64,000 nt of DNA, taken from assembly GCA_949987705.1 (NCBI GenBank), contig OX465281.1, positions 179,814,516 to 179,878,515 of the forward strand, read 5' to 3'. The notes below the pieces were generated by a model. That model did no database searches. It worked only from the letters and a program-made list of their open reading frames with translations, and was not told the DNA's origin. The position numbers and the translations under genes were made by a program. Below, in pieces: positions 41,866-53,207 of this stretch. Each line of letters opens with the position of its first letter. Positions within the stretch are counted from its first letter, which is position 1. The stretch is from Thereva unica. Taxonomy: Eukaryota; Arthropoda; Insecta; Diptera; Therevidae.

Positions 41866-42799
41866 CTTTTCAATAATCGAAAGATAAGTAACTTTTTTCT
41901 TACTTATGTTTTAAAAAAAAAAATATTTTTTGAAACATACATAATGTATGCACAAGATATGCTTTGTAGTGCAACATCGATTTAATGAGAGACAATTAAC
42001 TAATTAATTGAAACGAGGTGATTTACGCTTGAAAATTAATACTACACGTGGCATCAACTCCACATGGTAACTACGGTCGTATGAAGGTTACAACATTATC
42101 TTCCACATAATAATTTATTTAGTTATGCGAACATTATTAACTTCTCAGTTTGATTTGTGGAATCTTTTGAACTTTATTAATTGCTGTTTTAACTTTTGCG
42201 GGCTTTTTGAACTCTTTCTTTGCCACAGCTTACAACTCCATTATATGCCTGACCAGGTTCCTAAGGTGAAATAATTAATTCGATCACGTGATTAATTCCT
42301 CAGAGTGCATTATATTAATTGATAAAGGATTAATGTCATTAAATTAATATTTAAGTGATAGTGCTCATCAAATAAATGGAAAAATAACATTAACGGTAGA
42401 TAGGTTTCAATTAAGAACAAACGGTTTGCGATAAACTCAGAATTTCGGGACTATGAAAGTTTCTTACGTGTTCAAAATTAAGTGCAACTTTGATTAGAAA
42501 TTAGAAATAACGGTTTCTATACGGGACAATATTAAGAATAACGGTTAAGTTGATCATATTAGTACAATAAACATTCCATCATTAAATCCATTGTTCTTGT
42601 ACGGACGAAAATCCATTTATTTTAGTTTATAAAATTAGACATGTTCTAACATCATAATAGTGCAGTCGTCACCGCAGCACTTTTATTACGCAAGGGGCAA
42701 TTACAACCATAAAACATATTCTTTAATAAAAATAACGGTTTTCCTAAAACGTAAGTTGTTTGATTCTTCTTCTTGTTGTGTTATTTAAAACTACGTAAA

Positions 42800-45700
42800 A
42801 TGAGCGCCGAAAGTGCATTAGTTCAGAAACGTGGTAGAGTCAAGGGGACTCTCACGCGGATAAAAACGTTTGCCGAAAATCTTCCAGACACTGCCACTAC
42901 GGAGGACATTATTAATAGATTAGAAAAAATGGAAGACTTGTGGACAGAATTCAAGGACATTGAGGACAACTTGCTTCTAATTCCCAATCAAACCTCAGAA
43001 CTTGAGGAATTTGAAACTAAATATTTTGCCACCAAGGGCTTGCTAATTCGATTAAAATATGCCAGAGCTTCCGCTCAGTCTATGGCAAATTCTACAGCCT
43101 TTCCAACTGACAATGAGTCGAGTAGCCATAGTTTTGTTTCAACAGAACAGTTCAACACTGTTATGAATACCTTTATTTCAACACAACAAACCTTCCTTGA
43201 AACTCTCACCCGATCTCGCCCAAGTGCAACAATATCTACTGTGCAACAATCACAACAACAATCACGCCTCCCAACCCTGCAGATACCGACCTTTACAGGT
43301 GATTTCAGAGAATGGCCGTCTTTCGCTGATATTTTCGAAAATTCCGTACATAACCGTGAAGATTTAAGTTCATGTCAAAAATTACAATATCTCAAGGGTT
43401 TCTTAAAGGGAGAGGCAGCAACTGTGATTAGGCATTTAACTATAACAGAGGGAAATTATACAGAAGCCTGGCAAAAGTTAAGGGAACGTTTTGATAAGAA
43501 GCGTAACATAACCGGGTCAATTATAAGAACATTCTTTGATGTACCTGCCGCATCACAACCCTCAGCAAGGCAGCTACGAAACTTGTATGACACACTCGAC
43601 GAAGTTATAAGAGGGCTAAGAGCACTGGGAGCGAAAGCCGAGGCAAGAGATCCTTGGCTAATCCATATTGGCCTCTCTAAACTAGATTCTGAAACAAGAC
43701 ACCTATGGCATAAGGAGGGTTCGGAAACAGAATTTCCTACATTCGATGAGTTTTTGAAATTTTTAAACAAACGCTGTGATGCAGTAGAACTTTCTACAGA
43801 TAGCAACAAAAGGGCCCAGGCTACCAGAGCCTTTCATGCTGCCCCAACCAACGTAACGTCTTCAGGAACTTGCTTATTTTGTGGAGGCCAGCACTGGTTG
43901 TATCAATGCTCTCAATTTAACGCCAAATCAGTGGACGAACGGAAGGGCTTTGTTGTTTCAAAATCTCTATGCTTTAACTGTCTACGTCAAGGTCATTCCG
44001 TCAGAACATGTCAATCAAATTACCGCTGCAACATTTGCAAAAAATTGCACCATACAATACTCCATGGAGCAGAACATGATCGAGCTTTCCAACCGTCGTC
44101 TACATCCAATCAACCTCGTTCGCTATATTCAACTTGTGACGTACCTTCCACAAATGCGGCGGTTAATCATGTTTTGGATTCATCCATCAACAAGTCACTA
44201 TCTACTTCCACTGAGGCATCTATGCCCCCATTAATCACACAGGAATTGTCTTCTTTCAACACTTCCATTCAGCACACAAATGGTCAAGACTCCTCTAGTC
44301 AAGGGTCATTCTCTCTTCTTCCAACAGCAAAGGTCAATGTAAGGGACAGTCGAGGACATCTCCACACTTGTAAAATCTTGTTGGATTCTGGTTCTCAAGT
44401 ATCATTTGTTTCTGAATACCTCATTAAACGTCTATCTCTATCAAGAAATCACGCAAGACTTGCAATAAGTGGCATCGCTGCAACAAAAACTGGGCATACA
44501 AGGGGGCGGGTAACTCTTCAGCTGTCCTCGCGACTTGAGAAAACAAATTCCCTCATTGTAGAGGCTTACATCTTGTCCAAGCTATCATCTTTATTACCTC
44601 CTGTGGAGTTCAATATTGACAATTGGCAACATTTAAGGAATTGTCCACTGGCGGATCCATCGTTCAACAAGCCAGAGTATATTGATATTATCATTGGAGC
44701 AGACAAGTTCTTCGAGGTCCTCAGAAGCGGTCAGATTCGGACAAATGACAGACAGCCCATTGCACAAGAAACCATATTTGGATGGGTCCTAGCCGGCACT
44801 CATTTTCCAACAACATACCCTACTGTAAGCCTCCACACCACAACTCTGGGTGATATTGATGCTACACTGAAACGCTTCTGGGAAAATGAAAACATTGAGG
44901 AAGATAAAGTGATAACACCAGCTGAGGCAGAACTGTGCGAACAACATTTCCAGGCTAACGTACATCGAGACCAGGATGGTAGATATGTAGTATGTCTACC
45001 TTTTAAAACCAATGCATCACCACTGGGTTGCTCCCTATCAAATGCTCTCAAACGCTTCCAGTCAGTTGAACGGCGATTTCAAAGGGACCCTATTTATAAG
45101 GAACAATATGCAAAATTCATGAACGAATACATCTCATTGGGACATATGGCGTTAATTCCAAATGCAGAAATAGAGGAAACAGAATGGCTTAAGCACTTCT
45201 ATCTTCCACACCATGCAGTGTTCAAGAATGCACCCATTCCGAAAATTCGTGTTGTTTTTGATGGATCTGCAAAATCATCTTCAGGAGTATCCTTGAATGA
45301 AAATTTATTGGTGGGACAAGTTGTTCAAAGGGATCTGTTTTCAATATTAATTAATTTTAGAAAACATACTATCGCCTTCGTAGCGGACATAGAGAAAATG
45401 TATCGCCAGATACGCGTATCTAGGGACGACACTGATTTTCAACGAATTGTTTGGAGAGAACGCGAAACGGAACCGATCCAACATTACAGATTAACCACAG
45501 TTACGTATGGTACATCTTCAGCTCCTTTTCTGGCAACACGATGTCTCAAGCAAATAGCCCTGGACAACAAGCTATCTCAGCCTCACGCAGCAGCTATAAT
45601 CGAACAGGATTTTTACGTGGACGATCTGCTTTCTGGAGCTAACTCTATCATGGAAGCCCTTAGTTTAAAATCCACTCTCACACACATTTTAAAAATTCAT

Positions 45701-48172
45701 GGGTTTAATCTCACCAAATGGAAATCTAATCACTCAGAACTAGTTGACCACGGTGATACTAAGGATACGTCCTGTCTCATTGATGACCATTCGGAAATAA
45801 CTAAGGTTTTAGGTATTACATGGAATCCCGCGGAGGACACCTTTTCATTTCGTGTATCAGATCTAGGCAGCGAAGTGCCAACAAAGAGAAAAATATTATC
45901 AGAATCATCAAGATTGTTCGACCCGCTAGGGCTCTTAGCGCCAGTAACTGTGTCAGTGAAAATTCTGTATCAACAGCTTTGGCTGATAAAGCTAAACTGG
46001 GATGATCCATTACCTAACAAACTCTCAGGAAAATGGAACGAGTTTCAATCAACCCTGCCTCTGGTTTCAGGAATAAAAATTCCTCGCAACATAATAACTC
46101 CCAATTCAAGCAACATACAATTACACGGATTTTCAGACGCCTCAGAGCTGGCTTATAGCGCAGTGGTTTACTGTCGCTCATCTAATGAACATGGTCACGT
46201 TTCAGTTCAATTGGTCACAGCAAAAACCAAAGTGGCTCCAATTAATCAAGTCTCACTACCTAGACTCGAATTATGTGCTGCATTATTGCTAAAAAGAGTA
46301 TTAGACAAGGTAGTTAAGGCATTATCGCTGAAAGATGCAACAGTTTGGGCCTGGACAGACTCGTCCATTGTTCTGTGTTGGTTATCAGATGTTCCAAGAA
46401 GATGGAAGTCTTACGTTGGAAACAGGACGTCAGAAATACTGAACAGCATTCAGAGGAACCAATGGCGACATGTCCCTTCAGCGGAGAACCCAGCGGATCT
46501 CGCATCCAGAGGAATCAGTCCATCACAATTATCCACATCTAAACTATGGTGGAATGGCCCCTCATTTCTTCATCAAAACCAATCTGCATGGCCATCCGAG
46601 GAATGTACAGCATCTACGACCTGCGAACAGAGGACACACCCTGTTGTTCTATGCCATCAGAATATATCCTATTGCATTTACACATACTTAACATCAAAAA
46701 TATCGACGTGGACAAAACTGCTACGGATTCTGGTTTACTGTATTCGGTTTGTTCAAAACTGTAAACATCCAGGACAAGCCAGATATAAGGGATTCATCAC
46801 AAACCAGGAGTTAAGAACAGCAGAAAATCATATAATTAGATGGCTGCAGTTACAAGCCTTTCATGACGATATTAAACGACTATCTCATCACAGAAACCTG
46901 TCATTGAAGAGTAACTTAGGTAGCTTGAACCCATACATCGACGAAGATCAGATTCTGCGTGTGGGAGGAAGATTAGAAAATGCAGATTTAAGGTCAAGTA
47001 CTAAACATCCGAAAATTCTTCCGAAGGATCACCCCATAACGAAACTCATAGTTCAGGAAATGCATCAGCGATACTTACACCCAGGAACAACATTGCTAAT
47101 CAACATTATTCGCCAGACATATTGGATTGTACGAATCCGACAAGTGGTGAAGCAAGTAACACGCAATTGCATCACCTGTTTTCGCCATTTCACTAGGCCA
47201 ACCCACCAGCTAATGGGAAATCTTCCTACAAGTAGAGTAACCGTTGGCCGACCATTTCTGCGATCAGGAGTTGATTTTGCTGGGCCTATAGATCTGTGCA
47301 CAAGGGTAGTAAGAGGATCTAAATGCTTTAAGGGTTATATAGCCTTGTTTGTTTGTTTCACAACCAAGGCCCTCCATCTAGATGTAGTGACCAGTTTGTC
47401 TTCTGAAGCCTTTCTAGCTACGTTACGTCGCTTTGTCTCTAGAAGAGGCATTCCCACTGACCTCTATTCGGACAACGGAACTAATTTTGTTGGCACTAAC
47501 AAAAAACTTGTCAACCTTCGCAACCAATCCTTAACATTCTTTAACAATGATCAGATGATAAACAACTTTTTTTTGCAGAACAATATAACATGGCATTTCA
47601 TTCCTCCAGCTTCACCCCACATGGGCGGCTTATGGGAGGCCGGAGTTAAGACAGTCAAGGCGCACCTCATGAGAGTCATCGGGCAGAAACCATTATCATA
47701 CGAAGAAATGACGACGCTACTTACCCAAATTGAAGCCATCTTAAATTCCAGGCCACTCTCACCTTTATCGGAAGAAACAGAGTCACTGAAGGTCCTAACA
47801 CCAGCGCATTTCTTAATTGGAGATGTTCTCACAGCGATTCCTGAGCCAAATATTGAGGATGTCGCAACAACTAGGCTGGGACGTTACCAACAAATCCAAG
47901 CCATGAGCCAGGGTTTTTGGCGAAGATGGAGCCGAGACTATCTTACAACTTTACAACAGCGTCCCAAATGGAAAAAGGAACTACCATCTCTAAAAAAGGA
48001 TGATCTGGTCATCCTTAGGGAAGATAACATGCCTCCATCAGTATGGCCTATTGCTCGTATAGAGGAAATTCATCCTGGGTCTGACGACATCGTACGGGTA
48101 GTTCAAGTCCGAACTGCCAAGGGAGTCTACAAACGACCAATTAACAAAATTTGTAAACTGCCCACACAATAA
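42800..48172 (+). CDS. BEL/Pao Gag-Pol polyprotein (about 1790 aa)
   Basis: ATG at 42800 (AAAATGAGC, MSAESALVQKRGRVKG) is preferred over the TTG nine codons upstream. The domain order is: DUF1759-type Gag (LQIPTFTGDFREWPSF near 157); cysteine knuckles (CLFCGGQHWLYQC near 356, CFNCLRQGHSVRTC near 393); aspartic protease LLDSGSQVSF near 527; RT with VVFDGSAKSS near 816 and YVDDLLSGA near 938; RNase H with GFSDASELAYSA near 1108 and WTDSSIVLCWL near 1184; integrase with the HHCC zinc region near 1420-1455, GVDFAGPI near 1490, YSDNGTNFVGT near 1556 and GGLWEAGVKTVK near 1609; and a C-terminal DUF5641-like module near 1700-1790. No stop or frameshift was seen, and length and order are normal for the family. 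Confidence 0.96.
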   Translation: MSAESALVQKRGRVKGTLTRIKTFAENLPDTATTEDIINRLEKMEDLWTEFKDIEDNLLLIPNQTSELEEFETKYFATKGLLIRLKYARASAQSMANSTAFPTDNESSSHSFVSTEQFNTVMNTFISTQQTFLETLTRSRPSATISTVQQSQQQSRLPTLQIPTFTGDFREWPSFADIFENSVHNREDLSSCQKLQYLKGFLKGEAATVIRHLTITEGNYTEAWQKLRERFDKKRNITGSIIRTFFDVPAASQPSARQLRNLYDTLDEVIRGLRALGAKAEARDPWLIHIGLSKLDSETRHLWHKEGSETEFPTFDEFLKFLNKRCDAVELSTDSNKRAQATRAFHAAPTNVTSSGTCLFCGGQHWLYQCSQFNAKSVDERKGFVVSKSLCFNCLRQGHSVRTCQSNYRCNICKKLHHTILHGAEHDRAFQPSSTSNQPRSLYSTCDVPSTNAAVNHVLDSSINKSLSTSTEASMPPLITQELSSFNTSIQHTNGQDSSSQGSFSLLPTAKVNVRDSRGHLHTCKILLDSGSQVSFVSEYLIKRLSLSRNHARLAISGIAATKTGHTRGRVTLQLSSRLEKTNSLIVEAYILSKLSSLLPPVEFNIDNWQHLRNCPLADPSFNKPEYIDIIIGADKFFEVLRSGQIRTNDRQPIAQETIFGWVLAGTHFPTTYPTVSLHTTTLGDIDATLKRFWENENIEEDKVITPAEAELCEQHFQANVHRDQDGRYVVCLPFKTNASPLGCSLSNALKRFQSVERRFQRDPIYKEQYAKFMNEYISLGHMALIPNAEIEETEWLKHFYLPHHAVFKNAPIPKIRVVFDGSAKSSSGVSLNENLLVGQVVQRDLFSILINFRKHTIAFVADIEKMYRQIRVSRDDTDFQRIVWRERETEPIQHYRLTTVTYGTSSAPFLATRCLKQIALDNKLSQPHAAAIIEQDFYVDDLLSGANSIMEALSLKSTLTHILKIHGFNLTKWKSNHSELVDHGDTKDTSCLIDDHSEITKVLGITWNPAEDTFSFRVSDLGSEVPTKRKILSESSRLFDPLGLLAPVTVSVKILYQQLWLIKLNWDDPLPNKLSGKWNEFQSTLPLVSGIKIPRNIITPNSSNIQLHGFSDASELAYSAVVYCRSSNEHGHVSVQLVTAKTKVAPINQVSLPRLELCAALLLKRVLDKVVKALSLKDATVWAWTDSSIVLCWLSDVPRRWKSYVGNRTSEILNSIQRNQWRHVPSAENPADLASRGISPSQLSTSKLWWNGPSFLHQNQSAWPSEECTASTTCEQRTHPVVLCHQNISYCIYTYLTSKISTWTKLLRILVYCIRFVQNCKHPGQARYKGFITNQELRTAENHIIRWLQLQAFHDDIKRLSHHRNLSLKSNLGSLNPYIDEDQILRVGGRLENADLRSSTKHPKILPKDHPITKLIVQEMHQRYLHPGTTLLINIIRQTYWIVRIRQVVKQVTRNCITCFRHFTRPTHQLMGNLPTSRVTVGRPFLRSGVDFAGPIDLCTRVVRGSKCFKGYIALFVCFTTKALHLDVVTSLSSEAFLATLRRFVSRRGIPTDLYSDNGTNFVGTNKKLVNLRNQSLTFFNNDQMINNFFLQNNITWHFIPPASPHMGGLWEAGVKTVKAHLMRVIGQKPLSYEEMTTLLTQIEAILNSRPLSPLSEETESLKVLTPAHFLIGDVLTAIPEPNIEDVATTRLGRYQQIQAMSQGFWRRWSRDYLTTLQQRPKWKKELPSLKKDDLVILREDNMPPSVWPIARIEEIHPGSDDIVRVVQVRTAKGVYKRPINKICKLPTQ

Positions 48173-48514
48173 TGTTCATAATGTTCATACACAGAAGTCG
48201 GTATTTTAAGTATTTCTTGAATTAATTTTAAACTAAATTAGAGAATTGCAATTTGCTCATGTAAGAATAGCTGCGCTTGTTTGTCTTTAATTTTTTTTGA
48301 ATGAAATTGAAATTTAATGAATTATGTTACTTTAGAAAACGGCTGTAAATCGCATATATTGAATTTGTAAAGTCGAATTAGAAAACTATTTAGTAGCACT
48401 TGCTTTTATAAAAATTGTTAATTTTCTCTATTTTTGTGATTTTTTTTTTGCTTATAATACTTTATAATTTTTGTAAGTTATTGAAAACCTAGACGTTTTC
48501 AAGAGGCGGGAGAA

Positions 48515-49029
48515 TGTTAGAAAATTCATACCCGAATATTTTCCATGAGTAATTCAATGTGGCTCTGGCTATAATTTGAGTTTTTTCTTTATTATTTGAT
48601 AACAGGAAATTCGGTGAACTTGATCCCGATTCCAGCCTAAGCCACATCGAATCTTCTCTCTCTCGAATAATTTGCAAATATATAACTGATTATGTACAAT
48701 TTGATATGACTCAGGCTGCACTGGACCACTCTTTTGTTTTTTTTGGAATACCGCTAATATTATCCAAATATCAGTCTCAGTCATATCAAATTCTGTTTTA
48801 TCATGAGTCTGAGTTTTTAGTTCTGATTATACAGTGGAAGAATAAAGTTGTCAAGTATCCAACAAGTGCGTTTCTAAATTTATTTAACAAACAGTTCATA
48901 GTGCTGAACCCAAGGCAATCAAAAGCTTGAATACCAAGTGCGGTAACCAGGAAATTCAAGGAGGTGAAATTTTAGGCGGAATTCCCTTAACAGTCCTTCC
49001 CAGCATAACACATGGTCATGTGAGCACCA
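48515..49029 (+). repeat. BEL/Pao 3' LTR
   Basis: 515 bp, one difference from the 5' LTR, followed by GTGGG. Confidence 0.95.
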
Positions 49030-49151
49030 GTGGGCCCAGAATTTCATAGAAGACCTATCCTTACAAGACAAATAAATATGGGCCAGGTTGCTGTATAAAA
49101 ACAATGTTGGAAAATTCTCATAAACAAAATAGATCTTGATGGCCATTCTTA

Positions 49152-49308
49152 AGGCCCATTTATACACGGTCAAATTGGTTGTACGTCGAATGGTGGATGT
49201 ACAACCAACACTAGCGATTGTGAGCCAGTCGGCCGATCAAAACTCATTGCGCGCATAGGTTTGATGAAAATCTGGATGTGCATCCAATTTAACCATGTAT
49301 GGGGGCCT
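49152..49308. mobile_element. 157-bp MITE (Harbinger-like)
   Basis: The left end AGGCCCATTTATACACGG and reversed right end AGGCCCCCATACATGG share an inner CAAATTGG/TAAATTGG. TTA flanks both ends (49149-49151 and 49309-49311). It is non-coding. Confidence 0.75.
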
Positions 49309-49411
49309 TTACGCTAAGGACCATGGTCCTGCAACCAAAATCTTTGCTACAAGTACACGGAGCAACAACAACGGAGGCTGCTTTTTTATTGCTACGCAAC
49401 GATTGTTTGCA

Positions 49412-50080
49412 TTAAGGCGCGTCCACACCAAGGAAACATTGTGAAAGAAACAAATGCAAAGCAGATTTTTTTACAAAAGAAATGTATTTCAAAGTTTCTA
49501 AAATTTTTTGATACCTAAATGTTTTGAATATGTTTGAAAAACGTTTTTGAAACATTTGAAGAACTATTGTACAAGAAATGAGGAAACGAATTTGTTTCTG
49601 ATTTGTTCCATTGTTGTAAAAGGTGTTCGCCTGATCACGCCGCACTATTTTCCGCTTGCTACATAGTAATGAGCATTTCTGCTAAAAAAATTAAAAAGAG
49701 AAGATTAATTTGGCAGAGAAAGTTTTTACAAAGTAGAGGTGAGAACAGTGGTTTAAATTTACTAAGTGACCATAAGATCTATGCTAAGGCTTTAGAAATT
49801 TTACCCGAATTTCTTCCGATGATTTTGAGTATTTTGTGAATTTAATAGGACCGAAAGTAGGGAAACGAAAAACAAATTACCATAAAAGTGTCAGTGTAGA
49901 AGAACGGTTAGCAATTACGTTGCGTTTTTTAGCGACAGGAGATTCTTATCAGTCTTTAATGTATCTTTTCAAAGTATCAAAACAATTAATTTTTAAAATC
50001 GTTCCTGTAGTATGCGAAGCATTAATTGAAGCATTACAAAATTACGTTCAGGTAGATAACCTTTTGAATTTGTAATTTCT
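49412..50080 (+). pseudogene. Second Harbinger transposon fragment
   Basis: It starts at TTA|AGGCGCGTCCACACC (49415), a PIF-like terminus. Coding remains read KRRLIWQRKFLQSRG (about 49700), then after a frameshift near 49815 NLIGPKVGKRK, VSVEERLAITLRFLATGDSY, SLMYLFKVSKQLIFKIVP and VCEALIEALQNYVQ. This is the same transposase region as 18047-18665 but from a clearly different lineage and without the intron. The DDE part and the right terminus are missing. Confidence 0.8.
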
Positions 50081-50164
50081 AATAGAATATTTCATGTATT
50101 AATAATATTGAAGTTGCCGAGCAAAAAGAAGCATTGGTTACGCATCGCCGACAAAAAAAGTTGG

Positions 50165-51160
50165 AATTTCCTATTAACTTCCCAGTATAGGAAGTTATTG
50201 TAATCGGTCCGAAAATCGAAATCGAAAATTTCGACGTATTTTCATCTTTCAAGGTCCCAGGAGCATTTTAAGGAAAAAATTGGGAGGAAGTATGTGTGAG
50301 TGTGTGTGCGCGTACGTAAGTCGTCATTTTTTCCTACACGATATCGCGCGAACCAAAAAAGATATCGACTTCGTTGAGGTGTCGTTCGAAGCGTATTAAC
50401 GGAAATATGATCTGAAAATATTTTCATAAAGTTCGGTCGCGCCGTTTTTTTGTTTAACCGGCGTAAGTTATTTTTGTACCTGTACGATATAGCCCGAACC
50501 ACGAAGGATATTGACTTACTTGAGGTGCCGTTCGAAGCGTATTAGCGACAATATAAGAAAAGATTTTTATAATGTTCGGTCGAGCGGTTTTTTGGTTTAA
50601 ATGACATAAGTGACTTTTGCACCAGCACGATATCGCGCGAACTATAAAAGATATCGACTTAGTTGACGTGCCGTTCGAAGGGCATTAACCAAAATATGAT
50701 CTGAAAAGATTTTCATAAAATTCAGTCGAACCGTTTTTGTTTTTTTTTTGTTTAAACGACGTGTATGATTTTTGTACCTGCACGATACCGCGCAAACTAA
50801 AAACTATATCGACTTCACTGAGGTGCCGAAAAAAGAATATTAACGAAGAAATGCTCTAAAAAAACTTTCATAATATTCGGTCGGGCCTTGTTTGTTTAAA
50901 TAGAAAAACTTGGGCTAATTGTCAGAAAGACCTCAAATTGACAATTTTTGCTAATATCTAATAAACTCGATGGAATGAGACCCGTTCTAAACGAAGTGAT
51001 TTTTTTTGGGTTCTGCATAGCGATAGCCTTCGAACAAACATCACTTGTCAAAATCCAACAACCTTTCAAAATCGTGCAAAAATTTCGTTACCCTTTACAA
51101 ACAGCGCGAATTTTTCAAACCGTGGATTAGCACTTTTTGACGGGAAATTATTTTCTACGT
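50165..51160 (-). repeat. Dispersed repeat R2, copy 2 (uninterrupted)
   Basis: The reverse complement matches 23450-24336 joined directly to 27987-28085. It keeps the intact TTAA target that piggyBac used in copy 1, and the 146-bp tandem units. Its right end abuts the Helitron helicase pseudogene. Confidence 0.85.
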
Positions 51161-51640
51161 GTGAATTCTGAGTTTTCCGATTGCGCTCTCATCTTTTGCT
51201 TTAAATGACGTTTTCCAATATGTCCCTAAATGAGTGATCATTTCAGACATGCATAAATATCATCGGCCCACATATTTGTCCGGACAGCCAGCACTATTTG
51301 CCCGGTACCTATCTATGCCAATAAAACAGTTACTCCCCAAAATAATTGGTTTTTACATCTTAAATCTCGCGGTGTTCTGTTAATAGATACTTTATTTGTC
51401 ATAGTACACTCATCGCATTCCCAGACAGCCATCATGCAGTCTTGTAAAACTTTAGATTTTTTCCAGGCAGGTTTTTAGATTTGTTCCACGCAGGATTTCC
51501 AAATGATCTTCTTTGATCGGTATCTTAAGCATAGAATGAGCTGTTCTTCCTGATGTGAGTAAAGTTGCCGAAATCTCTGCTACTGTCCTGATCTCATATT
51601 GGCCAAATAGCATTCCTTTCGAAATGTTAAAAAGCGTGGG
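51157..51640 (-). pseudogene. Helitron (PIF1-like) helicase fragment
   Basis: No single long frame, but the minus strand reads ISATLLTSGRTAHSMLKIPI (51505-51580), the GGRTAHS-KIP motif of Helitron helicases. After a frame change come SKVLQDC, WECDECTMTNK (Walker B, DECTM), RTPRDLR, WGVTVLLA, a stop where the family has GDFRQ, then WADDIYACLK and KRHLKQKMRAQSENSEF. Order and spacing follow the helicase domain. Three or more stops or frameshifts make it a pseudogene. No Rep domain or Helitron terminus was found beside it. Confidence 0.88.
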
Positions 51641-51878
51641 ACTTGACCTACATATATTCTTATTTTATTATTACTGCATCTTTTCGCTAGCGCCCCATAT
51701 ATTATATATACTGGCTTTAGCAAAAAAGGTTTCATTCAACATAAGTATTTACTTTGTAGTGCATTTTTAAACAAACGCATATTTTTAAGTTTTTTAAACT
51801 ATATTTTTAGTTTTCTGCCTTTTAGTTTATTATATGTCTTCGGTTATTTTGTGGTGACCGATATTTAAAATGAGGTCA
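51641..51878. other. No gene seen
   Basis: AT-rich sequence between the helicase remnant and satellite monomers. Shorter than 300 bp and unassigned. Confidence 0.4.
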
Positions 51879-51879
51879 C

Positions 51880-52245
51880 CCAGCTTACTGTACTCTACTC
51901 ATCATACACTTTTATTTGGTATCCATACCGAGAGCGTTGTAAAAAAATGCAGTCCGTCATTTTGTGTTGGCTGCCATTTTGAATTTGGAATAACGCCATC
52001 CAGCTAATAGTATTCTACTTGTCATATCCTTTCATTTGAAACCCATGCCGATCGTGATGTAAATAGAAAAGTAATCCGCCATCTGTTTTGCCCGCCATTT
52101 TTATCCGGCCGCCATTTTGAATTTGGAATGACACTAAATAGGTAATTATATTATACTTATCATTCCCTTTCATTTGATACCCAGGTCAGAGAGCACAAAT
52201 GCGAAATTCGGCCGCCATCTTGAAACGGCCATCTTGTTTTTTTTA
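51880..52245 (+). repeat. Satellite-related monomers, segment 4
   Basis: Three diverged units of about 120-140 bp with TATTCTACTTGTCAT, CTTTCATTTGA(A/T)ACCCA and GCCGCCATTTTGAATTTGG blocks. They are the same monomer family as 28543-36716 but older. Confidence 0.8.
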
Positions 52246-52249
52246 TAAA

Positions 52250-52575
52250 GTGGTCAGATTGCATTGTCACTTGAACTGTACATGTGTGCAAAATTTGAAG
52301 CTGATCGGTTATATGGAAGTGGGTCAAAAGCAATTTTCAAGATTTGTCTACATACATACATCCATACAGGTAGAGCTAATATATGTATAGTGCATATAAA
52401 TAGCCTAAAACATGCCCGCCAAAATACTGAATCTTCCAGTGAAAGTCCCATCCCAATCGGATTAGCCGTTTCCGAGATTAGCCCGAACAAACAGACAGAC
52501 AGACATACAGACACGATTTTCTTAACGGTATTATTTTGGAACACCATAACGCGCGTTTTGAATGGACTAATCGTC
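52250..52575 (+). repeat. Dispersed repeat ending in CAGACAGACAGACATACAGA
   Basis: It contains GTGCAAAATTTGAAGCTGAT and CCGTTTCCGAGATTAGCCCG blocks typical of insect interspersed repeats. Its end (52526-52571) matches 18018-18066 in reverse. Confidence 0.5.
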
Positions 52576-53207
52576 GTAATGGGAAAAGAGGGACCTTTCG
52601 TTTAGTAAAAATTTTATATTGGTTAGATTTATTGTTCTAGAGATTTTTGGCCATATCGGGGAAGAAAGCCGAAAAACATTTTTTTCTGCTAATATCTCGA
52701 AAATGGTTCTTTGGAAAAATAAATGAGGGTCATTTTCGTTTTCAGCGAAATCAAATTAGGCTAAAAAACACTTTTCCTATTAGGTAGGTACACGCAATTA
52801 AGCAAAAATTTGTAAACTAGTGTTATTCATGGTTGCTTAAATGAACGCATTTCACAAATTTTAAAAAGCTACTGTCTGCCCACTTGAATTTATTTGACAG
52901 TTCGTTTTTTTTTTCTTCGCGAATCCAACCTAGCAAGTACTTTGAAATACATGCATGAGTTGCTATCATTTGCAAATGTACTTGCATTTCAGAACGCTTG
53001 GCTTTTTTCAGTTGCAATACTGAACGATATGCTACATACAAAATTTGAGCAGCTTGCATTTACGAACACGGCCTATATAAATCAATAAATAAGTATATAA
53101 TAAAGAATATAAATAATAAATAAGTATATAAATCATTAAAGTTCTTGTCAGTTTATTGACAAATCAAACTATCAAAGTGCATTAATTTTTGTCCACTTAA
53201 ACATACG
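52576..53207. other. No gene seen
   Basis: AT-rich, no coding or repeat structure recognised. Confidence 0.45.

Larger units (their letters stand above)
41329..49029 (+). mobile_element. Complete, apparently intact BEL/Pao retrotransposon
   Basis: The 515-bp LTRs (41329-41843 and 48515-49029) begin TGTTAG and end CACCA, with one difference found (41373 A, 48559 T). The 5-bp duplication GTGGG lies at 41324-41328 and 49030-49034. A tRNA-Tyr-type PBS follows the 5' LTR and a purine tract (AAGAGGCGGGAGAA, 48501-48514) precedes the 3' LTR. A single uninterrupted polyprotein lies between. Everything needed for autonomous transposition appears present. It is the best candidate for an active element in the window. 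Confidence 0.96.
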
